A stretch of DNA of 64,000 nt from Paguma larvata (lineage: Eukaryota > Chordata > Mammalia > Carnivora > Viverridae), in NCBI GenBank assembly GCA_030068075.1, contig CM057830.1, forward strand, positions 24,460,247 through 24,524,246. Reading direction: 5' to 3'. Positions 1 through 12,664 of this stretch are shown in pieces. The position numbers were made by a program, and so were the translations under genes. How positions within the stretch are numbered: position 1 is the stretch's first letter; each line of letters opens with the position of its first letter. Under the pieces are notes generated by a model. It saw only the letters and a list, made by a program, of their open reading frames with translations, searched no databases and was not told where the DNA came from.

Positions 1-286
1 CAAAAGGGATTAAAGACCAAATTGTGAGACCTGGAAATATAAAACTCCTAGAAGAAAACAGACAGTAATTCCTTTGACATCAGCCTTAGTAACATGTTTC
101 TAGATATGTCTCTCAGGCAAGGGAAACAAAAGCAAAATTAAACTACTGGGACTACACCAAAATGAAAAGCTTTTGCCAAACAAAGAAAAGCACCAACAAA
201 ATGAAAAGGCAATCTAGTGAATAGGAAAGATATTTGCAAATGCTATTAACTGATAAAGGGCTAATATCAAAAATATATAAAGGACA

Positions 287-686
287 GTGGTACATATACA
301 CAATAGACTACTACGTGGCAATGAGAAAAAATGAAATCTGGCCACGTGTAGCAACATGGATGGAACTGGAGGGTATTATGTTAAGTGAAATAAGTCAGTC
401 AGAAAAAGACAGATACCATGTTTCCACAAATAGGTGGATTTTGAGAGACTAAGCAAAAACCAGGGGGAGGGGAAGAGGGGAAAGGAAAAAAAAGACACAG
501 AGGGAGGGAGATAAAACAAAGACTAAGAACAAACTGAGGGTGAGAAGGGTGAGGAAGGGGGGGGTGACAGGCATTAAAGAGGGCACGTGTTGGGATGAAA
601 ACTGGGTGTTATATGTAAACCAATTTGAAGATAAACTATTAAATATATATATATATTTTATATTTATATATATATTTTTTTAATAT
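287..686 (+). mobile_element. Young 5'-truncated L1 3' end nested in older L1
   Basis: The 14 bp sequence atatataaaggaca occurs at 273-286 and again at 687-700, and the older L1 reads on smoothly if the interval is removed. The inserted piece holds the last ORF2 codons, a G-rich 3' UTR (about 460-560) and an AT-rich tail (about 640-686). This is a textbook target-primed insertion with 5' truncation. Confidence 0.85.
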
Positions 687-693
687 ATATATA
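640..693. repeat. AT-rich microsatellite in L1 tail
   Basis: Interrupted (TA)n grown from the poly(A) end of the nested L1; it also touches the right-hand target duplication. Confidence 0.8.
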
Positions 694-732
694 AAGGACA
701 ACAATTGAACACCAAAAAACCAAATAATCTGA

Positions 733-957
733 GGGGCACCTGGGTGGTTCAGTTGGCTGAGTGACCGACTTCAGCACAAGTCATGATCTTGCAGTTGTTG
801 AGTTCGAGCTCCACATTGGGCTCTGTACTGACAGTTCAGAGCCTAGAGCCTAGAGCCTGAAGCCTGTTTCGGAATCTGTAACTCCCTCTTTCTCTGCCCT
901 TCCCTTGCTCACGCTCTGTCTCTATCTCTCAAAAAATAAACAAATGTTAAAAAAAAC
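733..957 (+). mobile_element. SINEC (felid tRNA-Lys SINE)
   Basis: Head GGGGCACCTGGGTGG, CT-rich block near 890-925 and A-rich tail. caaataat at 721-728 is repeated at 969-976, so it inserted into the older L1. Confidence 0.9.
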
Positions 958-1141
958 TTTTTTTTAAACAAATAATTTCATTAAAAGTGGGCAGAAGACC
1001 TGAATGGACATTTTTCCAAAGATGATATATAAACAGCCAACAGACACATGAAAAGATGCTCAATCATCAGTGAAATGCACATCAAAATAACAATGAGACA
1101 CCGCTTTACACCTATCAGAATGGCTATTATCAAAAAGACCA

Positions 1142-1401
1142 GGGGTGCCTGCGTGCCTCAGTCAGTTGAAAATCTGACTCTTGATTTCAGGTCAGGTCAT
1201 GATCTCATGGTGGTGAGACCGAGTTCGGCCTCGTTCGGCACCAGGCTCCGCGCTGAGGTGGAGCCTTGTTAACATTCTCAGTCTCCCTCTCCCTCTGCCC
1301 CTCCTTCGCTAAAGTGCGCACATGCTCTCACTCAAAAAAAAAAAAAAAAGAAAGAAAGAAAGAAAAGAAAAGAAAGAAAAAGAAAAAAGAGAGAGAGAGA
1401 C
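1142..1401 (+). mobile_element. SINEC with long (GAAA)n/(GA)n tail
   Basis: Head at 1142, CT block near 1280-1310, then a tail of about 70 bp that has turned into A(n), GAAA and GA repeats. It splits the older L1 between 1141 and 1402. Confidence 0.85.
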
Positions 1402-1660
1402 AAGAAATAACAAATGTTGGCAAGGATGTGTAGAAAACAGGAACTTCATCCACTGTTGGTGGAAATGTAAATGGACACAACCACTGTGGAAAACAGTACA
1501 GAGTCTCCCCTAAAAAATTAAAAATAGAAATACTATACAATCCAGTAATTCCACTACCAGGCACTTACCCAAAGAAAACTGAAAACACTAATCCAAAAAG
1601 ATATGCTAAGGATATTCAAAAGATGATGGCACCAGTCACAATTCTATCAACATTTTAAAG

Positions 1661-2976
1661 TACAACAGGTTTGTCTGTGGGACAAGAGAGGAAACTAATG
1701 AATGAATTTCCAAGAAAAGAATCCTTAGGGATTAAAAATAAAATAAAATAAGTAGTTCTTGAAAGACAGTGGAGTAATATTCAACGTGAGGAGGCCACAT
1801 CTTCATACCCTTAAACCTGTCGTAACTGAACACCATGTGACTGACTACTCCAAGTAAACAAGGGCATTTGACCTTCACAGACCAAACGTAAGGTAACTGT
1901 TCAAAGTTACTGTAACAAGGGCACTGAATATGCAATCGAACACCATGTAGAAGAAGAAGCACCACCATATTTCTGGTGAAGCACTGACTGCGAAAAGGAT
2001 CCAAGGCAGAAAAGCTTTTTGTTCTCCCAAAGATTCAGATGATCAGAGCAAACAAGATTTTGGCTAGGATCTTCATAAAGAGTGATTAGAGAAGGAAAAG
2101 AATCCTTAAAGAAAATACCCAGTAAGGAAGTTAGAGCGTTTGAGTTTATCCATAAGAATGACAAGGATGGCAAATGTGCTGGAAAGAAAAGAGGCTATCT
2201 TTTTTGTAACTTGAAAAATGGAGGCGTGTCTAAAGAGAGGGAAAGGAACTGACTATATATGTGGGGATGAGAAAGGACTAGTGACAAAGCAAGCTTTCCA
2301 AACGGGCAGAGGAGCTGGCAAATTCCAGAGCCAGTGGAATCAGGTGCTAGAGATGGGGGGTGGGGGACTGAGGATGGGATATGAAGGAGTAATCTCCCCA
2401 CTGTGTCCATCTTTACGACTTAAGTCATGAAGTCATTATATCATTTAGTTTACAGTAGACAGAAGAAAGCATAACATGACAAAACTGGGAAATCAGTGAA
2501 TATGTATAGGCAAGTGTTAACTGGTCGCAAGAGCTGAAAAAATGCTCAAATGGTCACAGACAAAGAACATATGCCATTAGCCAGCTGTGGGGCCACAACA
2601 AGTCACTTAACTTCTCTTACGCTTTGTTTCCTAATCTTTTGCTTAAAAGTGCATAACGACCACACCTCACAAGGGTCTGGTGGAAATTACACAAAGAAGG
2701 AAAATGGTTCTCACCTGTAAAGAACCACATTCGGTCACAAGGCTGTCTGAGAGCTTGCACAGGAGAGCAAAGAGGAATCTCAGCAGAACTACATCCTTGT
2801 TTCCTATCCCAAAAGGACAGATATGCATTACATCTACGAACGGGTAAACTATGACAGATGTACCGACGGTAAAAGCGCAGCTGGGAAAGCATTCTCTTCC
2901 ATGACAGAAAACAGCGGCTGATACTGTGCATCCCAAAAGTCATGAAGAGGGATTTCATTTTCTGAGAGTAACTCCA
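1661..2976. other. Unique AT-rich DNA, no gene recognised
   Basis: No repeat family, splice-flanked exon or conserved reading frame recognised. Short open frames on the minus strand (for example 2004-1732 and 2936-2667) have no domain, signal peptide or family resemblance that I can see. Confidence 0.5.
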
Positions 2977-3191
2977 CTTTTTTTTTAATTTTTCAAAAAT
3001 ATTTATTTTGAGAGACAGACAGAGTGCGAGCAGGGGAGGGGTAGAGAGACAGGGAGACACAAAATCTGAAGCAGGCTCCAGGCTCTGAGCTGTCAGCACA
3101 GAGCCCGACGTGGGGCTTGAACTCACGAACCGTGGGATCATGACCTGAGCCACAGTCAGAAGCTCAACCTCCTGAGCCACCCAGGTACCCC
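2977..3191 (-). mobile_element. SINEC, minus orientation
   Basis: Poly(T) and TATTTATTTTGAGAG tail at the left, GCTGTCAGCACAGAGCC in the middle and the reverse head CCACCCAGGTACCCC at the right end. Confidence 0.92.
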
Positions 3192-4140
3192 TTCCAGACA
3201 CTATTTTTACCTGAAATTTAAATACAACAAATCTGTCCATTATCAAGATCTAGAAACTACCTAAGGTTTAAGAGACTTAAAATGCTGCTGAGTATTCTGG
3301 TAAAATTTTATTTAGATCTACACACATGCATACACACAGAATATAAATTTTTAATACAAATGTACAAAATTAGCCAAGTGAGTACAATTACATAAAACGA
3401 AACTTAAAGAAGACTAGCGGCGGAGTCTGAAGTCTTAATAAACACGACAAAACCATACTCTGCCATGAAGAGCCAACAGGAAAACTTCCTCTCTCAGTTA
3501 CAGCACATTAGGGGATTTGAACCAACCTTCCTGCTGAAGACATGTAAACAGAGCTGCACAAAATATAAGAAATGATTTTCTTAAATTGAAGAGCCAACGA
3601 GATAGTGCTTCCAGATTAGAGGACCAGAAAATTCAGAGAGGTGACCCCAACAATCCAGAATAAACTTTAAGTTAAACTGCATCGGACAGCCTGACAGGCT
3701 GAAAGGGACAAAAAGAAAATCCTCTTCCCCAACTCCAGGTTAGGAACCTAAAGAGCAGCACCTCAGAAGTAAGGGTGGACCAGAAATATTCAGTCTGTAC
3801 ACTGAATGCAATTTGGCTTTGAGTCATCTGGTTGGCCCAGAAAAATCTTGACAGAGATTAGACTAAGTAATCCTGGATTCCCTCAAGCAGATGCCACAAA
3901 AATAAATCCTTTCTGGAAGATATCATCCTTGGTCACAAGTAATTTGTCAAAATAACTTTTCAAATCCAATGACCAGCATACAATTAAAGACAACTGGGCA
4001 CTTGAGAAGAAAACAGAATCAAAAGCCACAGAAATAGAAAACAATGAAAAGAGAGTCATAGGAACTCCAAATACTGGAATTACCAAACAAAAATTTTTAT
4101 AATACAACTTAATCTCCGTAATGAACTAAAAAACCATAGT
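3192..4140. other. Mostly unassigned; possible 5' part of an old L1
   Basis: A-rich plus strand whose wording from about 3560 resembles the region before L1 ORF1, running into the clearer L1 below. No gene seen. Confidence 0.35.
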
Positions 4141-4521
4141 AAGTGACATAACAGATTTTTAAAAGCAGCAAAAAGTTACTGAAAAATACAAGAACTGAAA
4201 TTAAGAATTCAATAAACAGGTTTAACAGCCAGTAAGATAGTAAATCAGACAGTTGAGACAGTACATCAAAGATCAGAGGGAAAAAAGCTCAGAATGCAGA
4301 GAAAATAACAAACATGAAGATATAGTGGAACGTCCACCATACAACACAGTTAACTGGAATCCCAGAAGAGGAGGCAGTATGGGGCAGAAGCAATACGTAA
4401 GTAGCTGAAATTTTTCAAACCATGTCAAACCACAACCTTAAGATTCTCAATGAATTCCTAGCAGGCAACCGACAAAGAAAAACTTAAAATTATTCTGTGG
4501 GGTGGGGTGGGGGAGAATTAC

Positions 4522-4740
4522 TTTTTTTTTTTAATGTTCATTTATTCTTGAGAGAGAAAGAGAGAGAAAGGAGGAGGCTGAGGAGGGGAGGAGCAGAGGG
4601 AGACGGGGACACAGAATCTGAAGCAGGCTCCAGGCTCTGAGCTGTCAGCACAGAGACTGACATAGGGCTTGAACTCACAATCCATGAGATCATGATCCAA
4701 GCCAATATCGAAGGCTTAACCGAGTCACCCTGGCGCCCCA
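4522..4740 (-). mobile_element. SINEC, minus orientation
   Basis: Poly(T) at 4522, tail then GA-rich block, GCTGTCAGCACAGAG core and terminal GGCGCCCC at 4733-4740. Confidence 0.92.
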
Positions 4741-4866
4741 AGATAGCTTAATTTGCAACAATAAAAATGGAAGCTAATAAGACAATCTCTAAGGAGCAGA
4801 GAGAAAAACAACTGCCAGCTTAGTATTCCACTGCAGAGAAAATATCCACCAAAAACGGAAACAAAG

Positions 4867-5068
4867 GGGGCTCCTAGGTGGCTCAGTCGGTTGCGTTCAA
4901 CTCTTGATTTCGGTTTGGGGCACGATCTGATAGTGTGAGAGTTCCAGCCCTACATCCGGCTGTGTGCTGACAGTATAGAGCCAGCTCGGGATTCCTGCTC
5001 TCTTTCTCTCTCTGCACACTGTCCGCCCCCTCCCCCCAACAAAATAAGTAAACATTAAAAATAATATA
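4867..5068 (+). mobile_element. SINEC
   Basis: Head GGGGCTCCTAGGTGGCTCAG and A-rich tail AAATAAACATT-like. The right-hand CT block is partly replaced by a C-rich stretch (5025-5040). Confidence 0.85.
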
Positions 5069-5195
5069 AACGAAATATATTCTCAAATAAAAACAGAGTT
5101 CACTTCCAGCAAACCCCACTCAGAAAACAAAAAGCAAAGGAAAAACTGATCCAAATTGGAAGGTCAGAGATGCAGAAAAGAATGAAGAACCATGA

Positions 5196-5416
5196 GGGGC
5201 ACCTGGGTGGCTCAGTAGGTTAAGTGTCCGACTTCGGTTCAGGTCATGATCTCACACTCTGTGAGTTGGAGCCCCATTTTGGGCTCTGTGTTGACTCCTC
5301 AGAGCCTGGAATGTGCTTCAGATTCTGTGTCTCCCTCTCTATGCTCCTTCCCTGTTCACACTTTGTCTCCCTCTCTCTCTCAAAAATAAACATTTAAAAA
5401 CAAATTTTTTTTAAAG
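5196..5416 (+). mobile_element. SINEC with 12 bp target duplication
   Basis: gaagaaccatga at 5184-5195 and 5417-5428 flank an otherwise typical copy. The host is the ancient L1. Confidence 0.93.
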
Positions 5417-6570
5417 AAGAACCATGAAAGTGTAAGTGGACTTAAAACCCTATGGAACACTGTATAAAATAATGTCTTGTGGCGTTTAAAGTATGTATAG
5501 AAACTTATATGTATTTAATCTGTCTGCCTTTTGTAAAAAAATTATATTTTACAGAAAATGAAATTACAGGACAACAGCATGTATGTCAAGAGGTGGTTAA
5601 ATGGAACTAAGGAATTTTAATGTTCTTGCTTCAACCAAGAGGAAAGTAGAAGTATCACTTAACACTAGACTTTGATAAATGAAATACACATGCTGTAAGT
5701 GCTGGGGTAATCACAAAAAGAATTAAAATGAATATGTGGTATTTGAACCAATAATGGGAAAACTGATACAAAAAATAAAGGTAGAAAAAAAGAACAGAAC
5801 AGGTAAACTGGAATGTTCCAGAGATGCTGGAAGTAATCTCAAAATAACAATAATCATATTAAATGTGAATGAATTAAATGTTCCAAAACAATAAAAGAAG
5901 GATTATCAGACTGGATTAGAGAAAAAAAAACCCTACAAATATGTTGTTTTCAAGACACTCATCTAAAATGTATCACAAAAAGATTAGAAGTAAAAGGACA
6001 GAAAAATACATCACACAAACATGAGCCAAAATAAAGATGGAACAGCTAAATTGGGTTGCAGACACAAAATCAACATCAAAGAAAAAGCATCACTAGAGTT
6101 AAGAGTCACTTCAAAAATGATAAAATGTTTATTTCAGCAGAGCAACGGAATGAACTAAATTTGCATGCAATTGATAACATGGTCTCAAATTATATATACA
6201 GGTAAAATACAATTACTAGGAGAAACAGACATAGGTCACTATCATAGTAGCAGATTTAAAGATCTCTCTCAGTAGTTAAAATAGGGACAAGAAATCTTTA
6301 ATGATACAGATCAACACAACCAACAAACTTCACCAATGTGCACACACAGAATACTGAACCTAAGAGCTGCAGAATATATGCTTGTCAAGCATATACGTAT
6401 TACATATTTACAGAAAATGACCACGTTGACCATAAAATCTTTAGAAAACTCAGACTAAAATCATTCAACAGAAGTTATCTAAGGAAAATGTGATAAAGTC
6501 AGAAACCAATTACAAAATATGCGTACTTAGAAAATTCTCATTATTACCAAAATTTAAGAAATACTTTAAA

Positions 6571-6760
6571 GTAATATTTATTTTGAGAGAGAGAGTGAGA
6601 GAGCACATGTGGGGAAGGGGCAGAGAGAGAAGGAAACAGAATTGCAGCAGGCCCTGTGTTGGCAGCGCAGAACCCAAAACAGGGCTCGATCTCACAAACT
6701 GTGACCTGAGCCAAAATCAAGGGTCAAATGCTTAACTTAGTGAGCCACCCAGATGCCCCA
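6571..6760 (-). mobile_element. SINEC, minus orientation
   Basis: TATTTATTTTGAGAGAGAG tail at the left and reverse head CCACCCAGATGCCCC at 6746-6760; the core is somewhat deleted (shorter than neighbours). Confidence 0.88.
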
Positions 6761-6895
6761 AGAAGTTCACTTTTAAATAACCCACTGATCAAAGATGAAA
6801 TTATAATGGAAATTAGAAAATGATGTGAAATAATGAAAACAGTACCTATCAAAAATTACGGGAGTCAGGTAAAGCAATACTTGAAAGTGAAATGA

Positions 6896-7128
6896 GGGGC
6901 GCCTGGGTGGCTCAGTTGATTAAGCAGCCCACTTCAGCTCAGGTCATGATCTCATGATCTGTGGGTTCAAACTCCACGTCAGGCTCTGTGCTGACAGCTC
7001 AGAGTCCGGAGCCTGCTTCAGATTCTATGTCTCCCTCTCTCTCTGCCCTTCCCCTGCTCATGCTCTGTGTCTCTGTCTCTCAAAAATAAATAAACATTTA
7101 AAAAATAATAATAAAAAAAGAAAAAAAA
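6896..7128 (+). mobile_element. SINEC with 11 bp target duplication
   Basis: gaaagtgaaat at 6883-6893 and 7129-7139 bracket a full copy ending in a long A-rich tail. It interrupts L1 ORF2. Confidence 0.93.
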
Positions 7129-8877
7129 GAAAGTGAAATAATTTTAAATCCCTGTGTTGGAAATTAGGTTGTGAATTAATACCTAACTACCTCTGCTAAG
7201 AAGTCAGTAAGAAAAGCAAAATAAACCCTAAAGAAGTAAAAGGAAATAATGCACATAAAAGCAGGTATTAACAAAACAGAATGGTTGTTTGGAAAAATTA
7301 CTGTTAATTGCTAAACCTCCATGCAGATTATTTTTAAAAGGGAGGAAAAGATACATTTACTCAGTAATAAGAATGAAAAATGCCCGAGATGAAAATATAC
7401 ATTTAGACAAAAACTTGTATATGAATGTTCATGACAGCATCATTCATGACTGCCAAAAAGTAAAAACCGCCCAAATGTCCATCAACTGATGAGTGACTAA
7501 AATGATATATCCACAGTGTACTATTTTCTCACAATAAAAATATAAAACTAACACGTTACAATACAGATGAACCTTAACATTACGCTCAGTGAAAGAAGGG
7601 AGCCGCAAAGTACCATATACTATATGATTCCATTCATATGAAAATTTCAGAACAAATCTACAGGGGGCAAAAAAGACTTGTGATTACCTAGGGCTGATGA
7701 GGAGGGAAGGGGTTGGGGAAAATGGGGAATGAATGCTAATGGGAGGATTTCTTTTCGGGGTGATGGTAATGTTCTAAAATTGATTATGATGGTGGACAAC
7801 TCTGTGAAATGTATTAAAAACCACTACATTGTACACTCAAGTCTATTTTAAAAAGAATAAAAGGGAGGACTATCACTAAGCAATCCGTACACAATAAATG
7901 ATAAAAGTATAACTGTACTGCCAATACATTTGGAAGTTCAGTTGAAATAGACAAGTTTTCATAAATACATTATTTACCAAAAGGTTGTAAGAAGAAATAA
8001 AGCCATATTAAGCATCTTTTCTCAACTACAATGGCATGAAACTAGAAACCAACTGCAAGAACAAAAAGAGCAAATTCACGAAAATGTGGAGATTAAACAT
8101 TCCTCTGAACAAATGTTTCAACAAAGAACTAAAAAGAGAAATTTAAAAAATACCATGAGATAGCCATCTACACATTTAATGCAATCCCTACCAAAATTAC
8201 CACCAGCATTTTTCACAGAGCTAGAACAAACAACCCTAAAATTTGTATGGAATCACAAAAGACCCCAGTTGCCAAAGCAATCTTCAAAAAGAAAAGCAGA
8301 GCTAGAGTCACCACAGTCCCAGACTTTAAGCTACATTACAAAGCTGTAGTCATCAAGACAGTATGGTACTGACATAAAACAGACACATAGATCCATGTAA
8401 CAGAATCGAAAGCCCAGAAATGAACCCCCAATTATACAGTCATTAGTGTTCAACAAAACAAGAAAGAATACCCAAGGGGAATAACACTGTCTCTTCAACA
8501 AATGGTGTTGGGAAAAGTGGACAGCAACATGCTGAATAATTAACTAGACCACTTTCTTACACCATACACAAAAATAAATTCAAAACGGATAAAAAACCTA
8601 AACAAGAGACCTGAAACCACAAAAATCCTCTAAGAGAACACAAGCAGTAACTTCTTTGACATCGGCCATAGTAACTATTTTCTAGATATGTCTCCTGAGG
8701 CAAGAGAAACAAAAGGAAAAATAAACTACTGTGACTATACCAAAATAAAAACGTCTGCACAGCAAATGACAAACAAAACTAAAAGGCAACCTACTGAATG
8801 TGAGAAGATATTTGCAAATGACTTATCTGATAAAGGGTTAGTATTCAAAATATAAAAGAACTTATAAAACTCAACAC

Positions 8878-9075
8878 CCGGGGCTCAGTTGGTTAAGTGC
8901 CCAACTCTTGGTTTTGGCTTGGATCACGATCTCACAGTCTGAGGGTTCAAGCTCCATTTCAGGCTCTGTGCTGACAGCCCAGAGCCTGCTTGGAATTCTC
9001 TCTCTCTGCCCCTCCCCCATTTGCGTACATGCTCTCAAAATAAACTAAAACAAGAAACAAAAAACAAAAAAACCC
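8878..9075 (+). mobile_element. SINEC, head truncated
   Basis: Starts inside the head at GGGGCTCAGTTGGTTAAG; core, CT block and A-rich tail are present. Confidence 0.88.
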
Positions 9076-9078
9076 AGT

Positions 9079-9280
9079 GGGGCACCTGGGTGGCTCAGTC
9101 GGTTGATCAGCTGACTTTTGCTCTCAGCTCAGGTCATAATCTCATAGGGCCTGGGATCAAAGCTCGCATTGGGCTCTGCACCGAAGGCACAGACGGTGCT
9201 TGGGATTCTCTCTCTCCTCCTCTCGCTGCCCCCTCCACCACTTGTCTTGCACGCTCTCTCAAATAAACATTAAAAAAAAA
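9079..9280 (+). mobile_element. SINEC, tandem to the previous copy
   Basis: Complete head GGGGCACCTGGGTGGCTCAG follows the A-rich tail of the previous SINE by only a few bases; core diverged, tail AAATAAACATTAAAAA at 9261-9279. Confidence 0.9.
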
Positions 9281-9985
9281 CCACCCAAAAAATTAATAAT
9301 CCAATTAAAAAACAGGCAGAAGACACGAATATACTTTTTTTCAAAGAAGACATACAGATGGCCAACAGACACATGAAAAGATGCTCAACATCACTGATCA
9401 TCAGGGAAATACAAATTAAAACAATGAGGTATCACTTCGCACTGTCAGAATGCCTAAAATCAACAATACAGGAAACAACAGGTGTTGGCAAAAATGTAAA
9501 GAAAGAGGAACCCTCTTGCACTGTTAGTGGGAATGGAAACTGGGAAAGCTACCCTGGAAAACAGTATGGAAGTTCCTGGAATATAAAATGAAATATTACT
9601 CAGCCATAAAAAAAGAATGAAATCTTGCCATTTGCAGTGGCATGGGTAGAGCTAGAAAATATTATGCTAAGCAAAATAAATTGGTCAGAGAAAGACAAAT
9701 GGTACATGATTTCACTCATGTGGAATTTAAGAAACAAAACAAATGAGCAAAGGGAAAAAAAGAAGAGAGAGAGACAAACTAAGAAACAGACTCTTAATTA
9801 TAGAGAACTGATGGTAACAGAGGGGAGGTGGATGGGGGGATGGTTGAAATAGGTGCTGGGGATTAAGGAGGGCACTCGTGACGAGCATCGGGTAATGTAT
9901 GGAAGTGTTGACTCACTATATTGTACACGTGAAACTAATATTACACTGTATGTTAACTAACTGGAATTTAAATTAAAATTTTTTT

Positions 9986-10033
9986 AAAAAGTACCTTGAA
10001 AAAAAATAAATAAATAAATAAAAAGTACCTTGA
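9986..10033 (+). repeat. Direct repeat flanking only an A-rich tail
   Basis: aaaaagtaccttga at 9986-9999 and again at 10020-10033, separated by 20 bp of A and AAAT repeats. It looks like a target duplication around a poly(A)-tail-only insertion, or a tail duplication tied to the nested L1 whose end is at 9985. Confidence 0.6.
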
Positions 10034-10520
10034 GTCAAATGAAAATACAATATACCAAGATTTATGCAATGCAGCAAAAGCAGTTCTAACAGAAAAGTTC
10101 AAAGCAACAAATGCCTATGTCAAAAAACAAAAACAAAAACAAGAAAGTTCTCAAACAGCTTAACATTACATCTCAAGGAACTGGGAGAGGGTGGAGGGGG
10201 AAGCCCAGAGTCAGGAGAATGAAAGAAATAACAAAGAACAGAGCAGAAATAAATGAAATAAAGGCAAAAGAAACATAGTAAAGATCAATAAAAGTAAGAG
10301 CTGGTGCTGCAAAAAGATAAAATTGAAAACTGTTAGCCTCATCAACAATAAAAAGAGGGCTCCAATATATAAAAATAGGAATCAAAGGATACAACAGATA
10401 CCACAGAAATACAAAGATTAAGAGACCACAATCAACAATCACATATAAACACACTGAAAAACCTAGAAGAAATGGATAAATTCCGAGAAACATTCAAACT
10501 TTCAAGACTGAATCATAAAG

Positions 10521-10751
10521 GGCGCCTGGGTGGCTCAGTTGGTTGAGCGGCCGACTTCATCTCAGGTCATGATCTCACGGCCTGTGAGTTCGAGCGCCAT
10601 GTCGGGCTCTGTGCTGACAGCTCATCAGAGCCTGGAGCCTGCTTCAGATTCTGTATCTCCCTCTCTCTCTGCCCTCCTCCTGCTCACGCTCTGTCTCTAT
10701 GTCTCTTAAGAATAAACAAACATTAAAAAAAATAATAAATAAATAAATAAA
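10521..10751 (+). mobile_element. SINEC, young, 17 bp target duplication
   Basis: aagactgaatcataaag occurs at 10504-10520 and 10752-10768 without mismatch. Full-length copy with (AAAT)n tail. Among the youngest insertions here. Confidence 0.95.
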
Positions 10752-12664
10752 GACTGAATCATAAAGGAATAAAATTCGTAAGTGGAACAATTAGTAGTAA
10801 GGAGATTGAATTGATAATCAAAAATCTCCCAATGAGCAAAATGCAAGGACAGTGACAGTAGTGAATTCTATTGAACGTTCAAAGAAGAATACCAATCATT
10901 CTCGAACTCTTCCAAACAAAAGAAATAGAAAAGAACACTTCCACACTCATTTTACAAGGCCAGCATTATTCTGATACCAAAACTAAATAAGGACGCCACA
11001 ACTGAAGAAAACTATAGGCCAGTATTGATGAATATACATGCAAAATCCTCAACAAAATATTAACGAGCCAAATTCAATAATACTTTAAAAAGATCATACA
11101 CCAGAATCAATAGGATTTATTCCAGGGACACAAGGATGCAAATAAATCAATGTTATGTATCACATTAAGAAAACAAAGGATAAAAATCATCTGATCATCT
11201 CAACAGATGCAAAAAAAATCAACATCTTTTTATGAGAAAAGTAAAAATAAAGTGGGTATAAAGGGAACACACTTCAATATAATAAAGGACATATATGACA
11301 AGCTCTCAGCTAATATCATACTCCAACAGTAAATAGCTCAAAGCTTCTCTGGCTAAGTTCAGGAACAACACAAGATGCCCACTCTCACCACTTTGATTCA
11401 ACATAGTATCAGAAATCTTAGCAAAGCAATTAAGGAAAAAAAATAAAAAGCATTCAAATTGTTAAGGAAAAAGCAAAACTGTCACTATTTGCAGATGACA
11501 TGATATTATGTAGAGAAAACCCTAAAGACTCCACCAAAAAATCGTTAGAACTAACAAATGAATTCAGTACTTGAAGAAAACAAAATCAATACACGGCAAT
11601 CTGTTGCATTTCTATTAACTAATAACAAACTATCAGAGAAATTAAGAAAACAATCCCACTTACAAGTGCATCGACAAGAATAAAATATGTAGGAAAAAAT
11701 TCCAAGAGGTGAAAGACGTACCTGTACACTGAAAATTCTAAGACATTGATGAAAGAAATTGAAGACAAATAAATGGAAAGATATTCCATGCTTATGGATT
11801 GGAAAAATATTGTGAAAATGTGCATAACCATCCAAAGCAATCTACAGAGTCAATGCAATCCCTATCAAAATACCAATGGCAGTTTTCACAGAAATAGAAC
11901 AAACAATCCTAAAATGTGTAGGATTGACCTCCAAAGGACCCCAAAATGGCCAAAGCAATTTTGAGAAAAAGGAACAAGTCTGGAGGCATTATACTCCCAG
12001 ATTTCAAGCTATATTACAAAGTTACAGTCCTCAAAACACTACGGTATTGGCATAAAAACAAACATAAAGACAAACAGAATAGACAGGTCAGAAATAAACT
12101 CATGCATGTATGGTCAATTAATTTATGACAAAGAAGCCAAGAATATACAGGGAGGAAAGGAGAGTTTCTTTGATAACCTGTCAGGAAAACCGGATAGCTA
12201 CCGGCAAAAGAATGAAACTGGACCACTATCTTATCCCATACCAAAAATTAACTCAAAATGGATGAAAGACTTGAACATATAACACATGAAACCATAAAAC
12301 TCCTAGAAGAGAACACAGGCAGTAATAAGCTTGACATGAGTCTTGGTGATAATTTTCTCAATCTGGCTCCAAAAGCAAAGCAAAGCAAACAAGTGGGACT
12401 ACATCCAACTAAAAGGCTGCTGCACAGCAAAGGAAATCATCAACAAAAATGAAAAGACAACCTACTGAATGGGAGAAAATATTTGCAAATCATATCTCTG
12501 AGAACTCCTACAACTCGACAGTAAAAAAACAAACAACCCAATTTAAAAATGGGCAGAAGTTCTGAATAGTTTTCTAAACAAGACATGCAGATGGCCAATA
12601 GCTACATGAAAAGATGCTCAACATCATTAATGAACGGGGAAATGCAAATCAAAATCACAATGAG

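Larger units (their letters stand above)
1..1660 (+). mobile_element. Old L1 (ORF2 end and 3' region), interrupted
   Basis: Plus-strand LINE-1 remnant. Blocks at 1-286, 687-732, 957-1141 and 1402-1660 read as consecutive parts of the L1 ORF2 C-terminal region (for example the stretch around 1040-1120 with the 'cacatgaaaagatgctcaa' wording and 1410-1500 with 'ggtggaaatgtaaatgg'). Frame is lost by many stops and indels. Three later insertions break it: a younger L1 (287-686) and two SINEs. The nested events with target duplications give the relative age: this copy is the oldest of the group. Confidence 0.85.
4141..7862 (+). mobile_element. Ancient L1 (ORF1, ORF2, 3' end), heavily broken
   Basis: About 4180-4480 resembles the L1 ORF1 coiled-coil/middle region; 5440-6480 and 6775-7280 resemble the ORF2 5' half; 7400-7862 resembles an ORF2 end and 3' UTR of an older L1 subfamily (phrases such as 'caaatgtccatcaactgatg' and 'accactacattgtacact'). 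Much of the ORF2 centre is missing between about 7290 and 7400. Five SINEs are inserted. No frame survives. Confidence 0.7.
8160..9985 (+). mobile_element. Younger 5'-truncated L1 nested in L1
   Basis: The host L1 stops at 8159 (aaaaaataccatgag, 8145-8159) and the matching phrase aaaaagtaccttgag resumes at 10020, with the same host sentence continuing. Between them lies the ORF2 C-terminal half and 3' end of another L1, closing in an AATTTAAATTAAAATTTTTTT tail near 9985. Two SINEs sit inside (8878 and 9079). The duplicate copies differ at two or three sites, so the event is not very recent. Confidence 0.75.

Noticed and set aside
2617..3246. 209-codon minus-strand open frame
   Set aside because: It runs straight through a SINEC; the middle part is the usual SINE translation (VSSSPTSGSVLTAQSLEPASD).
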